Shown: piece after piece, positions 1 through 7,353 of the stretch
Position numbering within the stretch: the stretch's first letter is position 1
Layout: every line of letters begins with the position of its first letter
Source: Candidatus Dojkabacteria bacterium
Lineage (GTDB): Bacteria > Patescibacteriota > Dojkabacteria > B142 > WJKM01
Assembly (NCBI GenBank): GCA_020429465.1
Contig: JAGQLH010000037.1
Span: forward strand, 1-12,475
Direction of reading: 5' to 3'
Length of the DNA: 12,475 nt
Position numbers and translations under genes: made by a program
The notes under the pieces: generated by a model
The model's database searches: none
What the model saw: the letters and a program-made list of their open reading frames with translations, nothing else
What the model was told of the DNA's origin: nothing

Positions 1-17
1 TGGTATTTTCTGACTGA

Positions 18-413
18 TTATAAATTTTTCCAATCCCTGGCAAGATATTTAATATAGAATATACCTAAAAGTATGTACAGTAGTGATGAAATAGCACCAG
101 GGGTGTATGAAGCTGAGGATAATGACATGATAATGTGATGTGCTTCTGAAATAAATATCCACGTGTACAGTATTAAAAAATATTTCTGATACTTCGGTAA
201 TAGCACCAGTAATACAATAAGAGTGAGTAGAATGTATAATACAATATGAGATGCAAAATAAGTTGCATCATACTGATCCTTAAATATGGAAGCTATTGAA
301 TATAAAAAGGATTGTTCAAGATAAAATTTTGTGAGTACAACTTCAGTAAAATGTACCCAATGTAAGAGGATTGATAAAAATAGAGTTGTAGAAAGCCCTG
401 TGCTGAGATTCAT
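18..413 (-). CDS. Small HXXEE-like multi-pass membrane protein
   Basis: A 131-residue, strongly hydrophobic protein with about four membrane segments (near residues 8-30, 52-72, 76-95 and 105-124). The first segment contains H-W-V-H-F-T-E (residues 18-24), which fits the HxxE part of the HXXEE family. The third segment ends in S-E-A-H-H. The last segment begins Y-T-P-G, as in HXXEE proteins, where a conserved H and a YxPG turn precede the final helix. No biochemical role is established for that family, so I assign none. The ATG at 413 is the first possible start after a TATAAT at 446-441 on the same strand. There is no Shine-Dalgarno. The gene is divergent from the photolyase with only 37 bp between the two starts. 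The family call is from motif resemblance alone and could be wrong; that it is a membrane protein is secure. Confidence 0.6.
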   Translation of the reverse strand: MNLSTGLSTTLFLSILLHWVHFTEVVLTKFYLEQSFLYSIASIFKDQYDATYFASHIVLYILLTLIVLLVLLPKYQKYFLILYTWIFISEAHHIIMSLSSASYTPGAISSLLYILLGIFYIKYLARDWKNL

Positions 414-440
414 TATCTTAAGATACGAAATACATTAGAA

Positions 441-446
441 ATTATA
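441..446 (-). promoter_or_regulatory. -10 element for the HXXEE-like gene
   Basis: TATAAT on the minus strand, 27 bases before the ATG at 413, implying a leader of about 20 nt. The core TTATAA is palindromic, so the opposite strand reads TATAAC at 443-448. That copy is too close to the photolyase ATG (451) to serve it unless a later start were used. No convincing -35 is visible; it would lie inside the photolyase coding region. Confidence 0.45.
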
Positions 447-450
447 ACCC

Positions 451-1815
451 ATGGTTCAGTTTGAGCGAATTCGAAAATTAAACACAATAAGATTAGAAGA
501 AAATGGACCCGTTATATATTGGATGCGAAGAGACCAACGGGTCAAAGATAATTGGGCATTACTTACAGCACTTGAAACAGCAAAGAAAGATGGGGTTCCA
601 TGTGGTGTAATATTTTCTCTTCTACCAGAATTTAGAGGCGCAACACTTCGTCAGTATGATTTTATGCTAAAAGGATTGGAAGAAGTTGAAAAGTCATTAA
701 AAGAGCGAGGGGTTCCATTTTTTCTCTTAAAGGGAGAGTATAAAGACACTATCCCCAAATTTATTTCTGACTATGGTGTATCAAAGATAATTACTGATTT
801 TTCACCTCTAAGTACCCGCATAAAAGAATTTGCAAGAAATCAAACTATTCCAATGTGGGAGGTAGATGCTCATAATATCGTTCCGTGTTGGATAGCTTCG
901 GATAAACAAGAATTTGCAGCACGGACATTCCGACCTAAAATTACAAAATTACTTGAGGATTTTTTGGTTGAATTTCCAAAGGTACCAAAAAATCCTCAAA
1001 CATGGAGAGATAAGATTCCAGTAATTAATTGGGCGGAGATACGAGCAAGTATAAATGTCGATAGAAATGTCATGCCTGTAAATTGGATTGAACCTGGTAC
1101 TAAGGCTGCACATAAAATTATGGATACATTCTTAACTAAAAAGGTAGTTAAGTATGCGGAACTTCGCAATGACCCTACTCAGGATGTATTGTCAAACCTC
1201 TCTCCCTATTTACATTTTGGACAGATAGCTGCACAAAGGGTGGCGCTTGAGGTAAAAATTCGACTGAATACGAATCCCTCGAAGAATGAGTTAGAAGGAT
1301 TAGAGAACTTTTTCGAAGAGTTAGTTGTTCGCAGGGAATTATCGGATAATTATTGTTTTTATAATAGTAATTTTGCAGATTTCAAAGGGTTTCCAGAGTG
1401 GGCACAAAAGACATTGGATGATCATAGAAAAGATCCGAGAGAATATACGTATAATCTAAAAAAGTTTGAAAATGCTCGCACTCATGATGAATTGTGGAAT
1501 GCCGCTCAAAAAGAATTAATACAAACTGGAAAGCTACATGGCTATATGAGAATGTACTGGTGTAAAAAGATTTTGGAGTGGACAGATTCTCCAGAAGAAG
1601 CACAAAAGATTGCTATTTACTTAAATGACAAATACTTGTTAGACGGAAGGGATCCGAATGGGTATACTGGGATTGCATGGTCGATTGGTGGAGTACATGA
1701 TAGAGCGTGGTTTGAGCGTGATATTTATGGAAAAGTACGGTATATGAATGCAAATGGTGCTCGACGAAAATTTGACGTAAATGCGTATATTACTCGATGG
1801 ATTCAGAATGGGTAA
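451..1815 (+). CDS. phr: Class II CPD photolyase
   Basis: Deoxyribodipyrimidine photolyase of 454 residues, the usual size for class II. It splits cyclobutane pyrimidine dimers in DNA using light and reduced FAD. Class II signatures run in order: YWMRRDQRV (23-31) at the start of the N-terminal alpha/beta domain, VDAHNIVPCW (138-147), SPYLHFGQ (251-258), RRELSDN (294-300), HGYMRMYW (363-370), and the LDGRDPNGYTGIAWSIGG segment (397-414) of the FAD domain. W349, W370 and W377 have the same spacing as the electron-transfer tryptophans of Methanosarcina mazei class II photolyase as I remember them (360/381/388), which suggests photoreduction is intact. ATG 451 is chosen because the conserved N-terminal strand begins about 20 residues later. 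No Shine-Dalgarno is present. The gene implies exposure to sunlit surface environments and a supply of FAD. Confidence 0.96.
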   Translation: MVQFERIRKLNTIRLEENGPVIYWMRRDQRVKDNWALLTALETAKKDGVPCGVIFSLLPEFRGATLRQYDFMLKGLEEVEKSLKERGVPFFLLKGEYKDTIPKFISDYGVSKIITDFSPLSTRIKEFARNQTIPMWEVDAHNIVPCWIASDKQEFAARTFRPKITKLLEDFLVEFPKVPKNPQTWRDKIPVINWAEIRASINVDRNVMPVNWIEPGTKAAHKIMDTFLTKKVVKYAELRNDPTQDVLSNLSPYLHFGQIAAQRVALEVKIRLNTNPSKNELEGLENFFEELVVRRELSDNYCFYNSNFADFKGFPEWAQKTLDDHRKDPREYTYNLKKFENARTHDELWNAAQKELIQTGKLHGYMRMYWCKKILEWTDSPEEAQKIAIYLNDKYLLDGRDPNGYTGIAWSIGGVHDRAWFERDIYGKVRYMNANGARRKFDVNAYITRWIQNG

Positions 1816-1831
1816 TGTGAGAGTAATCACA
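1816..1831. promoter_or_regulatory. CRP/FNR-type palindrome upstream of the thioredoxin-CcdA gene
   Basis: TGTGA-N6-TCACA begins directly after the photolyase stop codon, with a perfect match in both half-sites of the classical CRP core. A further TGTGAGA lies at 1837-1843, exactly 21 bp (two helical turns) after the first TGTGAGA (1816-1822). With a possible -10 TATACA at 1870-1875 and a start near 1882, the palindrome centre sits near -58, close to a class I activator position. It could also be a small RNA hairpin, since the 5 bp stem has a 6-base loop. No CRP-family gene is in the window. Confidence 0.4.
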
Positions 1832-1885
1832 GTTTCTGTGAGATAGATATGGCAAAATATACCTTTGTTTATACACAATTGAAAC

Positions 1886-3115
1886 ATGAAAAAATTTATT
1901 ACTTTTCTGCTCACAGGGATAATTATACTTCCGAGTTTACTGGGAGGTGTATATGCGCAGACCGATGATGTTTCAAATACTATTATTCATGTTTTTAAAC
2001 GTGATGATTGTACACATTGCCAAGATCAGAAAGAATTTTTGGATCAGTTAGCTCAAGAACGAACCGATTTTACTGTTGTTGAATATGATATATACACGCA
2101 GGAAGGTGAGGAGATATGGGAGCAGGTTGTTGCATTAGAAAATACTTCAAAAGTTACCCCAATTACTATTGTTGGATACGATGTTATTGTTGGTTTTAGT
2201 GATCCGGAAACCACAGGGGAAGAAATAATGAGATTATTAGACAGAAACTCACAGGTAGAGCCTGTGAGTTTGGAGGAGTTTATTCAAGCAGGTGGAACGA
2301 ATGGTAATGTAAAGATTGTAGCTTCAACTTGTTCTGACTCTGGTGAACCCTGCCAGCTTCCAGAAGAACCACTCAATGTAAAGCTTCCATTTTTTGGTGT
2401 AGTTAATGTAAAACAGTATTCGTTACCGGTGCTATCGGTGGTACTTGGATTTGTAGATGGGTTTAATCCATGTGCGATGTGGGTTTTAGTAACTTTCCTA
2501 GTTGTTTTAATGCAGATTGGAGACAGAAGAAAAATGTGGCTCTTCGCAGGACTTTTCATTCTCGCAGAAACAATAATGTATCATCTTATCTTGCAGGTAT
2601 GGTTTACCACGTGGGATTTTGTTGGACTAAACAACATTGTTACTCCAATTGTAGGAATAATTTCATTAGGAGCTGGTATATTCTTTCTCTATGAGTGGAA
2701 GACATCTGATGGTACCTGTAAAGTTACGAATGTAAAGCAGAAGCAGAAAATTAAGACCAAAATTAATTCGTTAGTTTCGCAAAAATTTACTATTTTTACT
2801 GCTATTGGGATTATTGGTCTTGCTTTGTCTGTAAATGTTATAGAATTCGCTTGTTCAATCGGTATCCCACAGGCATTTACAAAAGTGCTTGAACTTAATA
2901 ATCTAACATTTTGGCAAACTGAATTCTATATGCTCCTCTACATACTTTTCTATATGGTGGATGATTTTATAGTCTTTGGACTTGCTCTTTATAGTTTTGA
3001 AAAACTTGGATTAACAACTAAATATTCCAAGATTTCAAATCTTGTTGGAGGTATACTCATGATTATATTAGGATTCTTACTCCTATTTTTCCCAGAAATA
3101 CTTAGTTCGTTATAG
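1886..3115 (+). CDS. Secreted thioredoxin-like domain fused to CcdA/DsbD-type membrane protein
   Basis: A 409-residue thiol-disulfide electron-transfer protein. Residues 1-24 form a signal peptide (K-K, hydrophobic core, cleavage after VYA). A thioredoxin/glutaredoxin-like domain (about 32-120) carries the redox motif CTHC (C42, C45) and a candidate cis-proline at T-P (91-92). A linker with C149 and C156 follows. From about 178 a CcdA/DsbD-type membrane domain has two half-repeats, each with one redox cysteine: GFNPC (C196) and EFAC (C323), the expected pair for passing electrons across the membrane. The likely job is to move reducing power from cytoplasmic thioredoxin to extracytoplasmic disulfides. 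DsbD has a comparable set of parts in a different order and has an extra N-terminal domain. The 70 bp gap from the photolyase holds a CRP-type palindrome. There is no Shine-Dalgarno before ATG 1886; a TATACA ends 10 bp upstream of it. Confidence 0.88.
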   Translation: MKKFITFLLTGIIILPSLLGGVYAQTDDVSNTIIHVFKRDDCTHCQDQKEFLDQLAQERTDFTVVEYDIYTQEGEEIWEQVVALENTSKVTPITIVGYDVIVGFSDPETTGEEIMRLLDRNSQVEPVSLEEFIQAGGTNGNVKIVASTCSDSGEPCQLPEEPLNVKLPFFGVVNVKQYSLPVLSVVLGFVDGFNPCAMWVLVTFLVVLMQIGDRRKMWLFAGLFILAETIMYHLILQVWFTTWDFVGLNNIVTPIVGIISLGAGIFFLYEWKTSDGTCKVTNVKQKQKIKTKINSLVSQKFTIFTAIGIIGLALSVNVIEFACSIGIPQAFTKVLELNNLTFWQTEFYMLLYILFYMVDDFIVFGLALYSFEKLGLTTKYSKISNLVGGILMIILGFLLLFFPEILSSL

Positions 3116-3143
3116 TTCGCGACGACGAAACTGTCGTCGAGAA
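3116..3143 (+). repeat. Inverted repeat (11 bp arms, one mismatch) after the thioredoxin-CcdA gene
   Basis: The arms TTCGCGACGAC (3116-3126) and GTCGTCGAGAA (3133-3143) pair at 10 of 11 positions around the 6-base loop GAAACT. It begins on the base after the stop codon. It is unusually GC-rich for this region and is not followed by a T-run, so it is not itself a standard intrinsic terminator. Possible roles are a 3' end-protecting hairpin, a pause hairpin, or a protein-binding dyad for the downstream regulator gene. Confidence 0.6.
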
Positions 3144-3151
3144 CCGAATGG

Positions 3152-3175
3152 AAAGCCCTTCTTATTAGGCTTTTT
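3152..3175 (+). terminator. Intrinsic terminator-like hairpin
   Basis: AAAGCC (3152-3157) pairs with GGCTTT (3168-3173) around a 10-base AT-rich loop, and the second arm runs straight into TTTTT (3171-3175). It lies 37 bases after the thioredoxin-CcdA stop and just ahead of the TrmB-like gene promoter, so it would separate the two transcription units. The stem is short, so efficiency is uncertain. Confidence 0.5.
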
Positions 3176-3177
3176 GG

Positions 3178-3186
3178 TGATATAAT
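3178..3186 (+). promoter_or_regulatory. Extended -10 promoter of the TrmB-like regulator
   Basis: TGATATAAT is a perfect extended -10 (TG-N-TATAAT). No good -35 is present, as expected for this class. The predicted start is about base 3193. That falls on or next to ATG 3194, which opens a six-codon frame (M-I-I-I-M-S, stop 3212-3214) ending 2 bases before the regulator ATG at 3217. Confidence 0.6.
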
Positions 3187-3216
3187 TTCCCCAATGATAA
3201 TTATTATGTCGTGATT

Positions 3217-4011
3217 ATGGAACTGCAGTCCATTTTTTCATTCCTTGGTCTAAAAGATGAGCACCGACGAATGTATCTAGCTAATCTAGGGTGGGGGGAG
3301 ACAAGTATTACTAACATCGCATACAAAGCAAAAGTACCGCGCACATCAGCGTATGTCTATATGGAAGATTTACTCGAAATGGGTTTGTTACTAAAACGAA
3401 TAAAACAGGGTAAATCATTCTATAAAGCAGCCGATCCTGAGTATTTAGAAGTATTACTCAATCAAAAGCAGATGGAACTTGAACACTCACGCTCTACATT
3501 GAGAAATAATTTTTCACAATTACAAGCAATGCAAAATAATACTACTAATAAACCAAAAATAGAGTTACTTGAGGGATCTGAGGGAATAAAACAAGCCTAT
3601 GATAGAACATTTGAAGCAGAAGAGATTTGGATCCAGTGTCTTACTGAAGAGTATGGAACAGTAGTTTCTGATAAGTTCTTTGAAGAATACTTTAAGAAAT
3701 TCTTTGAAGAGAGTACAATTCGGTCAAAAGAAATTCTTAAACTAGAAGATGAAGAGTATGTATCGAAATATCAATCGTCAAAAAATCTTCAACTTCGGGT
3801 TCCAGTTGAACAGAAAACAGAAACAGATTTTTGGGTATACGATAATAAGGTGACATTTGTCTCTTTTAATTCTAATCGTCCCTATGCTCTGGTTATTGAG
3901 GATCCAGATATTGCTCGATGTGTAAAGAATATGTTTGATCTCGCATGGAAAAGAGCAAGTACCATTGATCCTCGAGTTATGCAGGGTGAAAGTATAAAGA
4001 CTGAATTCTAG
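3217..4011 (+). CDS. TrmB-like HTH transcriptional regulator
   Basis: A regulator of 264 residues from ATG 3217. GTG 3211 is in frame and would add two residues, but ATG is preferred. The N-terminal 75 residues form a winged helix: helices from DEHRRMYLANLGWGE, a recognition helix at VPRTSAYVYMEDLLEMGLL, and a wing at KRIKQGKSFYKAADP. A coiled-coil helix follows (about 80-110, NQKQMELEHSRSTL). The C-terminal domain begins with PKIELLEGSEGIKQAYDRTF, a pattern typical of TrmB-like effector or dimer domains. TrmB proteins in archaea sense sugars, but the ligand here is unknown. The gene converges with the FAD monooxygenase, the two stop codons sharing the CTAG at 4008-4011. It lies behind a terminator and has its own extended -10, so it is probably monocistronic. 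No Shine-Dalgarno is present. Confidence 0.8.
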   Translation: MELQSIFSFLGLKDEHRRMYLANLGWGETSITNIAYKAKVPRTSAYVYMEDLLEMGLLLKRIKQGKSFYKAADPEYLEVLLNQKQMELEHSRSTLRNNFSQLQAMQNNTTNKPKIELLEGSEGIKQAYDRTFEAEEIWIQCLTEEYGTVVSDKFFEEYFKKFFEESTIRSKEILKLEDEEYVSKYQSSKNLQLRVPVEQKTETDFWVYDNKVTFVSFNSNRPYALVIEDPDIARCVKNMFDLAWKRASTIDPRVMQGESIKTEF

Positions 4012-5651
4012 CTAAGAAAGAGTTTGTTAAGAAATTCTTCTAGGTTAGGAATATCAATTTTAGAACGGTATGCAATATAGCCATCAGGACGTAGCAGTAT
4101 AAATGCAGATGACTTGACTCCACACCGGGCATAAAACTCCTGTGTGGAGTCATTATAGAATTTGAATTCGTTAGAAGATGCTCCCTGGTCTGCAAATACA
4201 GTATGGAGACTAATAGAATTAGAATATTGCTTCATAAGTATTCTAAGCTCTGAAAGGTGTTCCATCCAATCTTTTTTTGCAGGGAGATAGAAAAGGTGGT
4301 GAAAGTTACCTTGTAATAGTGAAGCGAGTGAAATTTTCTGATTTGTTCTACATTCTGTGAGCACAAGTGGTGGTAATCTATCCCCAGCCTTTGGACTGGT
4401 ACGTGTAAAACTCTCTTTTACCTTGTATTCGGATGTCAGATCGCTTTGATTGTAATGGGTGGTTAATTGAGAAAACTCTTTAAAAATTTTGTTTTGCAAC
4501 CACGGACGTTGGGATGTCTCTTCTGCAAGTATTCTACTAACTGATTGTCTAAATAATCGTTTGAAAGTGTTGTCTGCAAGAAGTGCCTGGATGTAGGTAT
4601 CTAATTGTTTTTGTTCCCGAGCTAAAACAACACGACGTTCTTGAGAGTAAGTGTTTAAAAGGCTGTCAGGTGAAATTTTCTGTGTTACAAGTGACAATTT
4701 CCATGAGAGGTTTGCTGCATCCTGGATTCCTGTATTCATAGCTTGTCCACCGAGTAGGCTCATTGTATGTGCTGCATCACCGATAAAGAAAACTCTTCCA
4801 TGCCTATAGTTATCGATTATACGTTTATGAACCCGATACACCTCGTTCATAGATAGCTTTGATAGCTTTATTGGTAAGTGAGTATTTCTTTGAATAGAAT
4901 GTTCGATTTGCTCTATCGGAAGAGACTCCAGTCTTGAGACAGGTCCATGAAGAATTCCAAATACTCGATATACATTCTCCGAATTAGGTAATGGGAATAG
5001 TCCAGAAAATCCATGCTTACTAAAACCAAACAATAGTTCATCTCGAGAATAATTATTATCAATCTCGGTATCTGCTAAGAAAAAAGGTTTAGAATAAGTT
5101 TTTCCTCTAAACTCCAGATTGAGCATGTGACGAATGGAGCTTTTTGAACCATCTGCTGCTACCAGCCATTCAGATTCAATTTCATAAATTTCATCGTTAC
5201 CCATTTTAATTCTTCCAAATACCTTCTGGGTATCTTGTGCAAAATCGAGTAGTTCTGAGTTCCAATTAACATGTTGATCAGAGTTTTCTAAAAATTTAGA
5301 AAGAAGCTCCTCGATTTTGTATTGTTCAATTAAAACAAGGTAAGGATATGGTGTAATATGTGGGTTTGTGGGAGCAATTGGAATAGTTCCACGAAATCTG
5401 CCGGATGTGAATACCTGCGTACCTTTAATAACTTTTCCATTATCTACTATGTCCCGAGCTATGCCTAAGGTTTCAAATAATTCTAAGCTCCGAGCATCTA
5501 CCACCAGGGCTTTTGAATGAGAAGATGGACCCGGGTGTTTATCAATGATTCTAAAGGGGATGCCAAACTGAGTTAATTTTGCAGCTAAGAATAATCCGCT
5601 TGGACCTGCACCTATAATAAGGACTTTTACTGCTGTTCGTTGTGATTGCAT
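4008..5651 (-). CDS. FAD-dependent aromatic-type monooxygenase (PheA/TfdB/Rox-like)
   Basis: A 547-residue group A flavoprotein monooxygenase. The Rossmann FAD motif GAGPSG is at 14-19, with an acidic strand end at IIDK (35-38). The DG fingerprint VAADGSKSSIR spans 164-174, and the second FAD motif GDAAHTMSLLGGQAMNTGIQ spans 291-310. Residues about 415-547 form the thioredoxin-like C-terminal domain found in phenol hydroxylase, TfdB and rifampicin monooxygenase relatives, ending in the typical LLRPDGYIAYR (519-529). Such enzymes use NAD(P)H and O2 to hydroxylate aromatic rings. The actual substrate cannot be read from sequence; detoxification of a phenolic compound or an antibiotic is as likely as catabolism. 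An O2-using hydroxylase of this size is unexpected in a streamlined CPR genome, so recent acquisition is plausible, although its base composition looks like its neighbours. No Shine-Dalgarno is present at ATG 5651. Confidence 0.88.
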   Translation of the reverse strand: MQSQRTAVKVLIIGAGPSGLFLAAKLTQFGIPFRIIDKHPGPSSHSKALVVDARSLELFETLGIARDIVDNGKVIKGTQVFTSGRFRGTIPIAPTNPHITPYPYLVLIEQYKIEELLSKFLENSDQHVNWNSELLDFAQDTQKVFGRIKMGNDEIYEIESEWLVAADGSKSSIRHMLNLEFRGKTYSKPFFLADTEIDNNYSRDELLFGFSKHGFSGLFPLPNSENVYRVFGILHGPVSRLESLPIEQIEHSIQRNTHLPIKLSKLSMNEVYRVHKRIIDNYRHGRVFFIGDAAHTMSLLGGQAMNTGIQDAANLSWKLSLVTQKISPDSLLNTYSQERRVVLAREQKQLDTYIQALLADNTFKRLFRQSVSRILAEETSQRPWLQNKIFKEFSQLTTHYNQSDLTSEYKVKESFTRTSPKAGDRLPPLVLTECRTNQKISLASLLQGNFHHLFYLPAKKDWMEHLSELRILMKQYSNSISLHTVFADQGASSNEFKFYNDSTQEFYARCGVKSSAFILLRPDGYIAYRSKIDIPNLEEFLNKLFLS

Positions 5652-5673
5652 GGGACAGATTTTTTATACACTT

Positions 5674-5679
5674 AGTATA
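5674..5679 (-). promoter_or_regulatory. Candidate -10 of the FAD monooxygenase
   Basis: TATACT on the minus strand gives a leader of about 15 nt to the ATG at 5651. A second option, TATAAA at 5668-5663, would leave only a few bases. TATAC-actta-GTATA (5665-5679) forms a small dyad across both. No strong -35 is seen, so the choice is tentative. Confidence 0.3.
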
Positions 5680-5712
5680 CCGAAAAGAGAATCAGACGTT
5701 AACGATAATAGT

Positions 5713-7284
5713 TTATTCAACGGTAATTGGTTCAGTAAATGATACTATCTGTAAAGTTAATGAAACATTTTTTGTAATTCGTGCATCAAGTTTCTTTTCT
5801 AGTTCAGCTTCATATTCTTTTGTAATTATTACATTAGTTGGGATGTATATACGCTGTATTACATGAATTGAGTCTGAATCAATCTCGGATATAATGGGCG
5901 GGTCCATTACTATTTTGTCTGAAATAGTCCGTAATTCGTGGGTAAGTGAATTGGTGGTTATGCTGCTAATAAAATCATCTTCGGTAAGTTCACGCAATTG
6001 CGTGGTAGGGATGAATTCAATAAGTAAATGAACATCGAATTTGAATGTCTCTTGGAGACTCCACTCAAGCAATTCTTTTTCTTCAAAAGAAATAGAGGGG
6101 TTTTCAGGATCTTGTCTGAGTTGTACAAACCCTTCTGCCGATTCAATCGAACCATCTTCTGATTTTTGTAATGTTGATCCGAGTTTGTCAATTATTAATC
6201 CTGGCTGAATAGAAAGAAGTTCTGACTCTAATTGTTCTTCGAATTGTTTTTGAAGTTTTTGGAGTTGTTCATCTTCTTGCCGTCTCAGTAATATGGTATC
6301 AACAATATTTAAATCGAGTTCAACAGGAGAATCAATAGTTTGACTGATTTTTTCAACAATCGCTTTTTGTTGCGATACTGTTAGATAAGTACCTTCTGGC
6401 AGATACGCGGTTGCTTCTATCCCGATTTCTGTAGAATCTTGTGTCGGGATAAACAGTATGTTCGTCTTATCGAGTTTAGCATCTGGAGTAATTGCAGATA
6501 GTTCTTCTCGCAATGTTTCGAGTACCTGATTCCGTATTACACTTTGTTGAATTGTTTCTCGAAGATAAATGGTTAATGGTACTGCAAGGATAACGAGGAA
6601 AATAAAAGAGAGTGATAACCCCCATGCAAATCGTTTTTCCTCTTTATCACGATGTGGGCGGAATTTGAGAATATATAATGTAATAACACCTGCAAATACA
6701 ATCGCCGCTATATTTGCCAGAAAGAGTAGGAAAGCTCCCCAAAAAATTTCCCACGAACCTAGTGCAATACCGATTCCTGATGCACAAAGTGGGGGTAAAA
6801 GTGCGATTGAAACAGCAACACCAGTAGCAGACGAAGAGATTTTTGGATAATACAAAGCAGAAACTCCAATAACAGAAGAGGCAAGTGCTATTAGTAGATC
6901 AATAATCGTTGGGTTTGTTCGCGCTAGAATTTCTTGTGATATGCCAATGTCTGGAGTTATAAACGTTATAACCGCCGCTACAAATAATGTTACTCCAATA
7001 CTAATAAAGAGTGATGTAGCAGATTTGCGAAGCAAATGACGTCGAGTTGTAAGAACTCCAACAGTAATTCCCATTACTGGTGAAAAGAGAGGGGCAATGA
7101 GCATTGCACCAATCACAACTGCAACTGTGTCATTGAGCAGGCCAAACGTGGCAATAATTGCAGAGGAAATAAGTAAGAGGAAGTAACTTGTTTTGAAGTT
7201 TACTTCATCACTGATTGTTTCTACTAGTTTTGATTGAAGTTTCTTGATTTCGCTACGACCTAAATCATCAATATCCTTTGACAT
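5713..7284 (-). CDS. DUF389 family membrane protein with three tandem soluble modules
   Basis: A 523-residue protein. Residues 30-241 match the DUF389 membrane core: SAIIATFGLLNDTVAVVIGA (41-60), MLIAPLFSPVMGITVGVL (61-78), a membrane helix at about 90-110, GVSALYYPKISSSATGVAVS (140-159) with IALLPPLCASGIGIALG (160-176), and helices around 180-205 and 219-241. The core has six to seven membrane segments. No transport or enzymatic activity is firmly established for the family. The remaining 280 residues look like three successive beta-alpha-beta units (about 251-336, 345-433 and 437-521), each with a leading helix and ending in a strand such as VELDLNIV, VHLLIEFI or VSLTLQIV. This C-terminal part seems longer than in many relatives I know. 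The gene lies 61 bp upstream of the monooxygenase on the same strand and 69 bp downstream of guaC, so co-transcription is possible. Confidence 0.85.
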   Translation of the reverse strand: MSKDIDDLGRSEIKKLQSKLVETISDEVNFKTSYFLLLISSAIIATFGLLNDTVAVVIGAMLIAPLFSPVMGITVGVLTTRRHLLRKSATSLFISIGVTLFVAAVITFITPDIGISQEILARTNPTIIDLLIALASSVIGVSALYYPKISSSATGVAVSIALLPPLCASGIGIALGSWEIFWGAFLLFLANIAAIVFAGVITLYILKFRPHRDKEEKRFAWGLSLSFIFLVILAVPLTIYLRETIQQSVIRNQVLETLREELSAITPDAKLDKTNILFIPTQDSTEIGIEATAYLPEGTYLTVSQQKAIVEKISQTIDSPVELDLNIVDTILLRRQEDEQLQKLQKQFEEQLESELLSIQPGLIIDKLGSTLQKSEDGSIESAEGFVQLRQDPENPSISFEEKELLEWSLQETFKFDVHLLIEFIPTTQLRELTEDDFISSITTNSLTHELRTISDKIVMDPPIISEIDSDSIHVIQRIYIPTNVIITKEYEAELEKKLDARITKNVSLTLQIVSFTEPITVE

Positions 7285-7353
7285 CTTTCCGAGCAGTGAA
7301 TTAAATATATTCTTATTCTAGCGGAAATTCTTAAATAGTAGGTAATTATTGTA

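Noticed and set aside
1639..1914. A 91-residue minus-strand frame over the end of the photolyase
   Set aside because: Antisense to conserved photolyase motifs and across the intergenic palindrome; composition looks like a shadow frame.
451..3115. Photolyase and thioredoxin-CcdA as one operon
   Set aside because: The 70 bp gap contains a CRP-type palindrome and a possible -10, so an independent transcript is more likely, though read-through cannot be excluded.
3211..3216. GTG at 3211 as the start of the TrmB-like regulator
   Set aside because: ATG 3217 is two codons downstream. The GTG overlaps the stop of the mini-frame and adds only two residues, with no supporting site.
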